NCBI GenBank assembly: GCA_019096065.1
Contig: JAGUCH010000001.1
Span: 6,386,001-6,450,000, forward strand
Reading direction: 5' to 3'
Origin: Paracyclopina nana
Lineage: Eukaryota; Arthropoda; Copepoda; Cyclopoida; Cyclopettidae
Length of the DNA stretch: 64,000 nt
Under the pieces are notes generated by a model. That model did no database searches and was not told where the DNA came from. It saw only the letters and a list, made by a program, of their open reading frames with translations. Shown piece after piece: positions 12,106 through 24,042 of the stretch (within the stretch, counting starts at the first letter, position 1; each line of letters begins with the position of its first letter). The position numbers were made by a program, and so were the translations under genes.

Positions 12106-14984
12106 ATACTATATGTGCAAGTAGTGGTGTACTGGTGCTGCATCGAAAACACTGTTGGCATGTGATGATGCCCCTCAGTGCATGCTCACTTTTTCGACGA
12201 GAGTGCATCTTCCATTTATTAAAGGAACTTTTCTCATTGCCAGCCCCAGGGCTGGTAGAAGAGAGAAAAGCCGCCGCCGTTGAGCAGCGAGCCGCCGCAT
12301 ATTTGTTGGCTCACTGCGGCATTACAATCATTAACAAACCTTCCCTCACAAATTCCGATGGATGGGCATGAGACTTTTCTTGCAGTACAGTGCAGTGAGT
12401 GAGTGTGTATCTGGAAAATAGGACTCCAGCTACTCCTAGTAGCTCCTCACTGTGGGGCCCTCAAACATCAGCAACAACGCCAATTCGGGCTGCAGAGTTC
12501 ACCGCATGTGTGTATCGGCGATCAAAGTTGCCGCGGAGTTTTAAGCTCCCTCCGTGATGGAGGCCTAGTGTGCATCATCGTAGCTGAGCTGCAGGCTCGA
12601 ACCTTTTCGGTTCTACTTTGAGAGAGAGTGAGTGAGAGAGTCTGGTGCTGGGCTCGCTCGCAACAGCAGGCCTGGATGATGTAGAAGAAGAGGAGAAAGC
12701 CCAGCCACCACAGTGGGGGGCGGGGACGGGCAAAAAGGACAAACTCCGATTTCGGCCGTTGCCACCCCGGCCTCCCCAGTCTTAAAGGGCAGCCACAATT
12801 AGGCCTTTTCACGAGCAACTCCCACTGTGCATGTGCAACGTGTTTGCCGCTGCCCGCTGTGAAATGAGGCCAGACCGGTCGGCCTTGCTTGGCCTTGGTA
12901 CACACCCAAAGCTGTATTACGGCTATGCGGAAAAGAAGCTGCTGCTTGCTGCCTCGACTGCTACCACTGCTCATCAATGCCATGATGCGAAGAATCAAGG
13001 AAGGTCTCATCTGCCATAACCAACAAGATAGGACGTAAAAATTAGCCTACTTTAACAGCAGCGAGATCATCATCATGTGCATGTCGTCGTCTTGACTGTC
13101 CTCTTTGGAATCATCATCATCTGTTTCAAGCAACCATAGCTCAAAAAAAATAATGAATAGACCTTTTTTCAAGTTTGCATGCGGTTGCATTACTACTACT
13201 TCAGCTACTACTACATTTAACGAACGCAAAACGAATGCAAAATAACTCTTGCTACTGCTGCTATCGTGCATGATTGTTTGTGCTTAAAAGAAAACCAGTT
13301 TCTACCGTATGTAACAGCGCAAGAAAGAAAAATCCAAGACGCTTCCAGATCACCAGGGACGACTGCTACTACGAAACCAGAGAGAAAAATGATGATGACG
13401 ACTGTTTTCAGTTCAGCTCTAATCATTAATTACATAAATTCTTCTGCATGATCATGATCCCATCACAACGACGACGCAATGAAAAAGCAAATTGAAAAAT
13501 AGCAAAAAAACATGATGCATTACTATTGATATTGCCCGCGAAAAGCAACGACCCCCCATAGATGCTCAACAACAACAACGACTACTACAAAAAAAATTAG
13601 CCCCCCTCTTTTCTTCTGAGCTTTTCCTATCTCATCTCAACAGTCTTATTAAAAACGATCGACTTGGTGGGTTGTGTAAAAGTAGCAGATCTTCAATGCA
13701 TGATGATGGTAATCTGTACACACATGTTGTGCTGCTGATCATTTGATCCGCCTCTCTTACGCATATCCACCCGCTCGCTCCATTACATATGATCTTATTG
13801 AAGTTTGTAACGATCTCAACTGGAAAGCCCGTTTTTAAAGACCCGCTCGCAGCCTCTCTAGTTCTGTTTCCGCATTTGACTACTACAATTATATCGAATG
13901 ATAAAGAAGAAGAACTTTTCTAAAAAAGTAATAATGATGATTCCATCAGCAACAATACTTTATTAGGCACACATTATAATAATGCTATACTATATACTGA
14001 TCTTTGTAAATAGTGTTGAATGTGAATGCGGTTGTTCGTGCTATAAACAGTGAAAGAAAAAAATTACCTTAAAAAAACATCTCTCTACGGCGTGCTTCAT
14101 CGCCACGAGGCGAAATTCAATTCTCAATTTTTCCATCATCTTGGTGGGTAACGACGTGAATTTGCAAAACTGCTAGCTAGCTACTAGCTCTCAAAATCAC
14201 TCACACAAACATTGTGTGCCAAATTCGAGCGAGAGGCTATTCACAGCTTCTATGGCGCTGATAGTTATAGTGTTAGTGCACTAGCATTTGGGAAAAAAAT
14301 GTCTTATTTTAGGGAGGATTTCAGCTCCCTCTTTCAAGTCCTTGTCTTATCTTGAAATTACCAAGTGCCTTCCTAATTGGCCCAACAACCTTTTTTAAAA
14401 GGCTCTCCTACAAATTAGGCGCTACAAGATGCAGTTGATGGTATTGTGCTTGTTTTTGTTCCTCCGTAAGGCAAGAATCGCACAAAAATCAGAACCAAAT
14501 GCATTTTTGCCTTCATCGTCATCAGCAGCTGTAGTAGTGCGTGCGAACTTTGGCCCCTTCATGCTGTTTTTCATCTCATGCTGTTTGAAGCCAAAAAACT
14601 GCATTTTTATTCCACATTAGCAAGCACCATAAATCATATTTTCTCTGTAAGAAAGAGTCTAAAGAAGATGGATGATGCTGCGACACAATTTCTTCCGCTT
14701 TGGGGTGAAACACATAAGTGCAGAAAATATCCAGGATACACCAAAGTGTACGTGTATGTACACGTGTGTGCTTGAAAAATCAGAACATGTTGTTCGCTCG
14801 TATGTGGGGAAGCAGCTATTGGTTCATGAGATTAGCATAATGAATGGTGATGTTTGTGATTCCATTATGGAAGACCTATGCAAGCATAATAGAGAAGAAC
14901 CGAAGGTGAAGTTACTTTTATTGCATTCTTCATGCCAGCTATTTAGGTGATGGCATTTACGTCTTGACAGTAGTCGACTTTTCT
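12106..14984. other. Intergenic / 3'UTR stretch, no gene seen
   Basis: This follows the receptor stop codon and precedes the 3' end of the minus-strand START gene, so the two genes are tail to tail. The motif AATAAA overlaps the receptor stop (12101-12106). The rest is AT-rich with short CTACTA and CATCAT runs. The frames are short and have no domain or splice support. Confidence 0.5.
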
Positions 14985-17644
14985 TCAAAACGACGCAATC
15001 AACTTTTGCTTTTGCTTTTCCACATCATCCTCTTTTTCCCTCAGCTTTTCATATCGTTTTTGCTCCTCTTGTTTTTCTATAGTTTCCAATGCCTTTGAAA
15101 TGGAGTCCACCAATAAAACCTGAGACGATGAAGCGACAACGCTATTTAAAGAATGCATCAATGCTGCTGAACATCTCAGTAGCCAAAAAATACATGCTTA
15201 TATGGAGGAAATACGCCTCGAATTGAAACCAAATGAATTTCCTACGCTACGATTTGTATTGCACATTAGTAATGCCTTTTGCATCAAAAACGCCTCATCT
15301 TGAAAAAAAGGCTTTGTGAAAGGAGGACTTTAAAAGGAGGCCTCCATAGAAGTATTTTAGCCGGCGAAAGAATGCTTTCGAAATTCACCTGAGCAAAGCG
15401 CACAACCTGCTTTTAAGTAATTGTAGATTCATGCTCACTTGTGAAAAAGGAAGAATGGTTTCCAAAATACATCTAGGCACCCATCCTTTGAAATCGACAT
15501 CGAGGATCCATTGCAAAGTTGTGGCCTTTTGAATTCCAGGAATGGGCCTTGCAACAATGCACGCAGGCCAAAGAAAGGCCCGAACCATCTCATCACCGGC
15601 CTCATCGCAACCTGGACCATTATAATCAACGCTGCATCCACCAGCCACAAAGCAACCATCAATCAGACCTGGAACCCAATATTGCCCTATTATTTTTCTT
15701 TCTCTGGTTATAGCAGACTCTTTCTGCATCGGATTCCTTTGCTGCTGTTAAAACAACTTTCTGATAGCAGGCTTTTTGTGCTGCAACTACAACCTTTTTT
15801 GTGCATACATAGCCTACTCATCAAAGAACAGTTGTAAAATTCAACAATATTTCGTCCACTACTTTAGTATGTGAAGAAGTCAGTTTTAACAATTGAGAAA
15901 TTGTCGAAAAGACTTCTGAAAGTTTGATTTGTGGGCTTTTTATTCCTCCAAGAGGATCACCGTCCGTCAGCTCAAGAAAGTAGTACTTGCTTTCTCTACT
16001 ACGACAACTGAGCACACAGAAGACAAGGGGCTAGCTGCCTTGGTGATGCCGCAAAGCTACATTATTAAGAATCCCCAGGCACAAAAGGAATTCATCAACT
16101 TTGACTTGTCGCGTCTGAAAAAAAGATAATGTGATTTTGCTCCAATATTCACTGAGAGGCAGGATTTATGAGGACCCAAGTCTTTCTTCTCTAATCTGCG
16201 CCTCATTTGTTAGGTTACAGTCATTCCCTGGCTTGTGCTGTCGCTGCTTCAACTGGCTCAATTCCAACATGACGTGCGTGCCAAATAGGTGTTTTCGGTC
16301 TCAGTCAAGCATGTGGTGGCTTGTCAAGTGGTATAGGTGGCACGTCAAGGCAAAACACTGCCCCAACTCTTGATGGTATATCAAGATAAAATCGAGCGGA
16401 ACAGCTATAGTATGTAACGTAGTATATGTTAGGAATACTTTGTTGCTCTCGCGCTCTATAATTAAGATTAGTGGAGTCACTATTCACCATTACAGCTTTT
16501 AGAATATGGAACATTAATGAGAGAGGAGAAAATAGCAACAGCACTGGTATCATGGTGTTGTCAGGATGGCAGCGGAAATCTTGAGGCTTATCCCGATCTA
16601 TGTATGCGAAGGTTTGCGCCTACGATCATCGTTTCATAAAATAGTTGGGCCACTACCATTGTCCAGACGCGACCTTAGCCCAGAAAATGAAGCAATATAG
16701 CCCCATCATCTCAGATCGCTATCATGCAAGATTGAGGAACAGCGGAAATTAATGGTTTCAACTTTGAAGCATGCTTGAAAACAGCAGAAGCCTCTTAAAT
16801 TGAAAATTGTAGCATGTTTTAGTTTTAAATGAGCTTCGATCTGCTTTTGTCATGTCATCTGGCCCTTTTAAAATATGCTTTCTTTTTCCAGTGCAGCATT
16901 AGTCAACTGGCGTATCCGGAAAATATGGCTATGGTGTCCAGCGCACATGGCCTTAAGATGCATATGTAGAATATGAAAGTCGAGCCATTCATACATGCAT
17001 GAAGAGAGTATATACCACCGCCATAGTTCGTGTTAGCAGTGCTTTTAAGCCCAAACTCATTTACACCTCATACAAAATATGGGCTCATCCTCCTATAGTA
17101 TACCTACGACGTCGTTTCTCGAAGGCCGAGGAGAGAAGAAAGAGGCTGCCTTTCTTTTGGCTGCATTTGAATACTTTTAGCGCTCTACTGTACTTACCAA
17201 ACTTGAGTCCAAGGATGAAGTCTCTCGGAAAAAGGAGGCCCTTTGTGGTCGCAGTCATTTGATATGCAATCACAGTGTCCTTGTCCAAATGTTGCACAAT
17301 TCGTCCAGCCTAAAGTTAAAAAAGAAGTGTTTTTTCCCTCAACCGGACCAGGAGTGGAAAGGAACCTGTAATGTCCGATTCCACGAAGCCGCATTATTGA
17401 CATCTCTTAAAAGAGCTGCGACCGTTTCCACAGATGCTGGCAATGTTGCTGTAATTCGATAAACATATCCGGAAGATTTTCGATGGCTGCCACCAGTTCT
17501 CCGCCATCTCTGCTCCACTTTGTCAACAGCTGGGCAGCCCCAAGTCGTGGTTTTGGCAGGCTTCCATCCCGTGAGGGTGTTGACCAATTCCCAGCTCTCC
17601 TCAAAGGCCTGACTAATCTTTGCTTTCAGCTCGCTCTCCAACAT
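14985..17644 (-). CDS. START-domain lipid-transfer protein (STARD-like)
   Basis: This is a StAR-related lipid-transfer domain protein, a fold that binds a single sterol or phospholipid in a hydrophobic pocket. Exons (minus strand) 17644-17366, 17309-17198, 15686-15439 and 15119-14985 join in phase to about 257 residues. START features in order: a start-side ESWELVN...GW segment (residues about 16-26); a YRITATLP strand followed by SWNRTLQ where the family has its WN motif; KDTVIAYQM then FPRDFI (family PRDF motif); and the C-terminal DFKGWVP (family D-KGWLP) before the final helix. After the domain the last exon adds a short charged coiled-coil-like tail rich in Lys, Glu and Gln. The ATG at 17644 gives a single-domain protein, but the frame is open upstream to an acceptor-like ctctcacag, so the true start may lie in an extra exon. 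The third intron exceeds 1.5 kb. No membrane segment is seen. Confidence 0.8.
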
Positions 17645-18352
17645 TTTAGCTAGTATGTCAGCAGCAACAGAAGCTGTGAGAGAGTAAAAGCAACCTTCAT
17701 TAATTTTGTTTGTCGACGCAGCGAAACCGTGACGTTTCGGGCAAATCGGATTGATCCTCTGTGTGCATATATATGGTTTGCTGACTCGCGGATTCTCTCT
17801 GACAATGCGCCTAATTTGCTTTCGGTCACCAAGGAAAAGCTACTCTCGATTTTTTTATTGCTCTTTGCCTGTGCCATAGGAGCTCAAAAAGAGTTTCCTG
17901 CCGTATCCGCAGCCTTTGGGAAACGAGTCAAAGTTAAGCCATTACCTCCGTTTTGTGGGCTTAGAAGTCGATGTTGTCTTAATTTTTATGGGCCCACACC
18001 AGCGTGTGATTGCGAGTTGGAAAAACGACGTCTGATTTCCAAAGAGGAGTCGACTCATTTAGGCCATGCTAAGAGGATTACCAATATCAGGTCACTGGCG
18101 ATATTCGATGCTCAGCCTTACTTATAAGATTCCTCACCATGCTGCGCAGCACTATATTGTATATGGCAGATCATGTTAGGCGGAGCAATGGTGTCATTTC
18201 CACTTCCATTTGCAGCAGGAAATGCTTCTCCACAAAAAGTAGCGCGCGCGCGCAATAATAATAACAATATTATCCTTAGTTTAAGTTGTTTTTATAATTG
18301 TTAAACTCTTAAAATAAGCGCGAGCAGCAAAGTTATTGAAATCGTCGCCAAA

Positions 18353-21300
18353 TCAGCCGGCTTCCTCGTCACCAGTTTTGACAACGGGTTTTCGCACCAA
18401 CAAGGGCTGGAGGAGGGGCGGTATTGCTCCCAGACACATGATGCTCCCCATGGCAATAAAGGAGGCAGCAAAGGACCCAGTGGCATCGGAGAGGACTCCA
18501 CCCAAAACTGGTCCGATCAAATTGGACGTTGCTTGGAACATCCGAATAAGTCCATAAGACGAGCCAATTCTCTCGACTGTCAGGTAATCTGCCAGAAGCA
18601 GTGGCACCATCAGAAACCAGGCTCCGGACCCAAGGCCATAAATGAGCATGGCTATGATCAGGCCAATCCCGCCACCGGTCAGGGTGAGGCTAATGACCGA
18701 GAGCCCTGTGGCCAGAATCATGAACGCATAAATAAGATGCTTGGATGCAAAGTTGGCATCCAGCAGGACTCCAAATGCAAGTCTGCCAAAGAGATCAGCG
18801 ATTGAAGTGGCACAAAGGAGGAGGGCGGGGTCGACCAGGGAACCCATATTCCGTGCATAAGTGGGAATGAAGAAGAGCACGTGGGGCACACCCACTGACA
18901 TGGTCATCACGGATGAGGTCATCATGAGGAAGAGTGGCTCCTTGACCAGGCTCAAATCCAGATACTTGTTGAGGAAGAGGCAGCACATTGCCAAGGGGGA
19001 GGCCTTCTTTTTCTCCGCCACTTGGTCATCATCCTGAAATTGTTCTCCCATTACTACAGTATTTATACTGTTTGTGTCACGTCAGCTAATTAGTGGCTTA
19101 ATTGGCACAAAGGGTCGCCTGGCTGGCTCTACAACTCTATGCTCGCGCGCACTACTACTATGATGCTTTCCACTCGCGTACCTTCTTTGAAACCTCATCC
19201 TCGTCGGCATCCTCGTTCTCCTCCAAGATGGGCGTTGGGGCACCAGCCAGCCCGTAATCGAGGCTGACAAGCGATGCTCCAAGTTTGCTTGATTGATCGC
19301 CGCCGGAGGAATAGATAAAGAAACGGCTGCCGAGTAGCATTTCTGGGTGGGTTTGATGGCCCTCTGACAAGCACCTCGTTCGCTTGGTAGCTTTGAAGGA
19401 ATTAGTGCTACTTTTCCTCGAGACCAACGAGGCCTTGTGGCTTTTGCTGAAGCTCACAACTCTGCCCAAAGTCTGGCCCTGCTGGAGCGTTTGGCCAGCA
19501 TGATCCGAGATCACACTGCTCAAACTCGGATGCCTGGTATCCTTCAAAATGCTCGTCGAATCAGTTGTCATATCTTCGATGCTGAAGATAAACGTTGATC
19601 GACGTGAGGACAACTTTCTGACGAGGCTTGCTGTGAGGGTCTGAGAGTCTGAAAACAACATGCCAACTTATACACTATTATGGCTAATTTAATTGGAACA
19701 GCTTCCACGGCGTACCTTCTTTAGCATCTTGATGCTCCTCCAGAGGTCGACCCATGCTTTCTTTCCTACTAATACTAGGCCCTGGATCACATCTGCTGGA
19801 CGCAGCGTCGCCCACAGACAGGTAGGAGGCCACGTTGCTCAGCCCACCCTTATTTCTTCGGTCTTTGAGCAGCAGTGATTTATATTGGCTCAGTCTGGAG
19901 CCAAACTGGTGCAAGAACAAAGTTGATAAGGTCATTGGCTTGGACGTTTGAGCCGTTGACGGTCGGCTGGTTTCCTCCAAATCCGAGGATTGCAGAATGT
20001 CAAATTTGGGCAACTCATTCCAGTTGCACTGCAAATCCTCTCTGCTGGAAAAGGACGAATTCAAGGGTGTCTGGATCTCGTGGTGGCCGCCGCCATGGTG
20101 GCTAAAGTGCTGATCTAGGCTAGGAGGCAACGACGTAAAACTATTGCGGTAGCCCATGCCAGGAGCGTGGTAATGGTGGTGATGGAAATTGTGGTGCTGA
20201 GGGGTGTGCGATCCGGAATGGTGGTGGTAATGACCATGATGCTGCTGACTCACGGAGCTGTTGACCGATATAGAGTCTTCCCTATCAGTGCCATCAATGG
20301 AGTCCAGCCTCCCCTAGAAATCTATTAGTTCCTCACGCAAGGATGTCTTAAGAAAACGAACACCTACTTGAAGTTTCGCCATGATTGCTTCCGGATCAAC
20401 TCCGGTGGAATGATGATGTGAATGGTGGTGTACGTGATTCTGGAGCTTCCTCATGTGGAGTTGGTGTTCCGGCGGCTCTTTGTTGAGCAAAAATTGCTGC
20501 TCTTTTATGGCCTCCGAAGTGGCTTCTTGCAGCTGGACTACATTTTTGTGATCTTTCGAAACGATCTGGACATGGATAGCGAGCGGACGGTAGAGCGCAG
20601 CACTGATGCTAATATGCAGCATGCACGCTCCCAAAATGAGCATAGTTCCATTGAAAGAATAGGTAGCCGCTAAAGCTTCAATTAGAAAGGGCAGGCATAG
20701 ACTTCCTGCAGCAGTTCCTGGAAAAACAACCCGAAACTACATTTTTCTTCTGTCTTTTCTCCTCACTAAATTCATTTTGCAAGGGAGAGAAAGCCGATTA
20801 GCCTTTGTAGACGGGAGGACAGTTCTTGTCGGAAAACTGCATACATCATATGTCAAGCCAAATGTTGCATCATTCCGGAAAGGAATATTTGAGTTTAGGG
20901 GATTCGTTCTTACCTGAGAGGCAGAAAGCATTTGCGATGCCACGTCGTTTGTCGAAATACCTAGCAACCAGAATGATGCCAGGAGTCGTGCTGAGGCCAA
21001 TGCCAAGTCCTGTGCAAAGGCCAAACGTGACGAAAAGCGTCTCAACATTTGTCGCAAAGCTGCTGCTCGTTATTCCCACAAAGCACAGCAACGAGCCTAT
21101 AAAAGTCACCGTACGACAATTGTATTTTTGGCATAAGGCACTGGTGCACGGCGATACAGCTAATGCCAACGTAGTCATACTGGCAGGGATCCAGGAAGCC
21201 AACGCTATTGAAGATTCTGAAATGTTTCAGCTCATTTTCGTTTGCTTTTCACGGGAGCTAATAGAATTTATCAAACCTGGAAATGTGCTTAGGATCAGGG

Positions 21301-22526
21301 CAAATATGACTCCATAGGACTTGACCATTCCGGCTGTCCAGAAGAGAGCATTGAAGGCTCCAAACGCAATTAGCCAACCATAGCCACCATCGGGTGGGAT
21401 AAATATTTCAGCAGTGAGCGGAAAAGCTGTCTGACGGATCAATGGAGGAGATTCTGACTCGAGAAATTCATCGTCTTTAGCATCCTCCTCGATTAAAAAC
21501 AAGTCTTCTAATCGATTTTGCTGCAAAGTGAAAATGGCAGTGATTAGCAAAGACCTTAATTTAATTACCACGAAGCTTGCTCTGTTGAATTCGAGATAAA
21601 ACTACTTTTCCTAAGAAGTTGGCAGAATATCAGCTTGAGAGCTATTATCTTTGAGAGATCGAAAGTTTCCAACAAAGGACAGGAGCTGAAGAAGTTTACT
21701 TGGCTCAATGACGACGATGATCCCTTATGGCTTCCAGAAATGGCTCTTCGATATCGCTGCAACATTTTGGCGCCAGCCAAACTAGTGATGGTGTCATGAG
21801 CTCCATCTTCGTCATCTTCAACTTCGTCTATCAAGGCTGGATTGGCTATCACTGGGCTTCGCTCATCTGGACTGAATTTAGGCTTTGTGCCGCTTGAGTA
21901 TGACGACAGGGTGGCATTGGAAGCTCTCGATCCTAAAAAATAACATATTGATTATGCATTATCAAAAGGCTACTCGAGCTGGTGCAGTGCGGTCCCTCAT
22001 AGCATTTCTCCAATTTATATCTTTCTCAAATCTTCTTGGTGCATCTAGAAAGTATTTTTGGTGGGTGCATTGCCAAAAAGTTTACAAAGAAGCATGCACT
22101 ACAGAGATATAATTCAATATATTGCATGTGTACTGCGCTTGGCAGTGTCTCATTAGCACGACCACAAAAGAGAACAATTAATGCACTTTTGTTCTTCTCT
22201 TGGCTTATTCGTTTTCAAATGTAGAGTAGGGAGACACGAGCCTGCTTTCCTTTCTTACATGAGCAATAGTCCCCTTTAATACTGTATGATAGGTGCTAGT
22301 CAAATCTGGTTATACCTAAACTAGGCCCTGACAAATCTCTTAACCCAGAAGAAAACTGAGTGAATTGTGCATTATTGGTTGGAAGGCTCCCAAGAGACTT
22401 CGAACCTGGGGGAGGAGGGCTGGAAGCCATTGATGGAACACTGTGCACTTGACGGATCCTCTTCGCGCCCATTGGCGCGACTACGCCTGATTCCAGCAGC
22501 ACCGTTGCTTCCGCCCCTTGCTCCAT
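18353..22526 (-). CDS. Monocarboxylate-transporter-like MFS protein (SLC16 family)
   Basis: This is an MFS membrane carrier of the SLC16 type, expected to move monocarboxylates or related small metabolites across the plasma membrane; the substrate cannot be read from sequence. Eight exons join in phase to 1028 residues: 22526-22316, 21932-21700, 21520-21277, 21216-20914, 20717-20368, 20313-19716, 19648-19182, 19033-18353. The SLC16 signature PDGGYGW opens the first membrane helix in exon 21520. Helices 1-6 run through exons 21520-20368 and helices 7-12 fill the last exon. The cytoplasmic N-terminus (about 190 residues) is Ser-rich and acidic. The central loop (exons 20368 side to 19182) is about 400 residues and starts with several His clusters, so the protein is about twice the length of vertebrate MCTs. 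The ATG at 22526 has an in-frame stop just upstream and a good AACATGG context. The C-terminus is short. Confidence 0.9.
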
Positions 22527-22745
22527 GTTGCTTTAATTCAATATCACCCTTTTGTGGCACCGGCTTCGTTCCAAGTTGATATTTATCAGCTGACTAAATT
22601 GCGCCTACAACTCCTGGACTCAAGTCACTGCAGAGAAAGCACCAGAGGAAAGCAGCTGACGCATGCTACTTCGACGGCTTTGTCCTTGCTATTACTTGGA
22701 AACGGTGCATGTTTGGCCCATCCCAAAGTCATGCTCTATATTTCA

Positions 22746-22983
22746 TCATTGAAAAACTTTCGTCATCTTTTTTCTAGCATTCAAAGCTGTCCAAAAAGTA
22801 GTGGTTGTTGACGACGATGTCAGCGCAAGCAAACTTTCACTCTCACGCGTGGACCTGTAAAATTCCAGAAGCATTAAACACATGTTACAGAGCTAGGCCT
22901 AACGAAAGCTGTCCAATATACGCAAAAATTCCTGTACTCCAAAAGAGCGTGTATGCCCACAGAGGTTGAGGAAGGTCATTCAT
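22746..22983 (-). CDS. Possible small membrane protein, two exons (hypothetical)
   Basis: Two minus-strand segments, 22983-22889 and 22854-22746, join in phase across a 34-bp gap with GT and AG ends to give 67 residues: a hydrophobic stretch (about residues 8-32, rich in aromatic and Leu/Gly residues) followed by a Ser/Thr-rich tail. It lies just upstream of the SLC16-like gene on the same strand. The gap is shorter than other introns in the window and I recognise no family. It may be an alternative 5' part of the transporter or chance. Confidence 0.2.
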
Positions 22984-23463
22984 TCATTGCGCTATAAAAG
23001 CACAGTAATATTCGTTTGAGCAAAGTAAAGGCCTAAATTGATTCAGCAAACCTATTCGTATAACATTACAATGGTAACTTTTTTCCAAAAAATGCATATA
23101 AGCTATTGCTGCATACGTTTTCAGTCCGTTCAACTTGCGCTAACTATCAAAGAAGCCTTCTACCAAAGAAAAAATTATTCCTCAAAAGATTTACTCCAAG
23201 CGTTAAAAGTTAAGATGAAGTGCAAGCTTACCATTCAGAGAGATATGATCCTTTTGCAATTTTGTTACAAACTCTAGCTAGAGAAGCAATGCTTTCCCAA
23301 AGAGAAAGGTGTACCTCATACAGACTGCACTTGTTGAAAAGTATGGCATTGGTTGCTATGCCATATCAAACTTCCAGATGAATCCGGTTTATGCTTTCTT
23401 CCGTGGCCTTGTTTTTTCTTCTTAAGTGATCGATACAGTCAAGGTACACGAGTCCATGACCCT

Positions 23464-23618
23464 AGCCCGGTTCCAACAACAAAATAAGTATAGTATAAGT
23501 ACGATTAACCAGTATAGTATGGTACAGCTGAGCGCGCGAGCTAGCAGGCACCATACTATACTTATAAGTATAAGTAAGGTGTCCATACTGTACTGATTTT
23601 CATTGTTGGAACTGGGCT
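23464..23618 (+). mobile_element. 155-bp MITE-like palindromic element
   Basis: The ends AGCCCGGTTCCAACAA (23464-23479) and TTGTTGGAACTGGGCT (23603-23618) are inverted repeats with one mismatch. The interior is also largely self-complementary (AGTATAGTATAAG-type arms). There is no coding capacity. A solo copy of the right end with one mismatch occurs at 24776-24799. It sits between the transporter gene and the metalloproteinase 3' end. Confidence 0.65.
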
Positions 23619-24042
23619 CCAGTTTTATGACAAACCTCGGCTTATTTGGGAAGAAGCAGTTTCAAACTGCTACAGCGGGCATAAATGTGGCCCTATGCGC
23701 TAGCTCGAGTTTCATAGCAATTTTAGAGGACATAAAATAAATTGAAACTGATTGACTAATTTAATACCTTCAACTTTTATACAAGACGAATAATGTAAGC
23801 TTAAATAACACAGAAAGCTTTGTAGATGAGTTTCTTATTCGAAAAAGCCATTAAAACGAATAAAACGAGTTTAGGCTAATTTACGAGTCTATTGCTAGGA
23901 AAATATCAACATGAATCAGGATATTACGTTTATTCGTTGTTCGCTGAGCCAGTTGCTTTGAAAAAAAGTCGTGTAAGATCCCTTAAAAGAATTGGAATGA
24001 AATGTTGTTGAAGACTTTTAGCTTGGGGAGGCTTATGACACC

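Noticed and set aside
15929..16129. Plus-strand frame of 66 codons between START exons
   Set aside because: It lies inside the third intron of the START gene on the opposite strand and has no motif or supporting splice sites.
17650..17877. 75-codon minus-strand frame as the first exon of the START gene
   Set aside because: Possible, but I could not find a donor in it whose phase fits the acceptor near 17674, so it was not joined.
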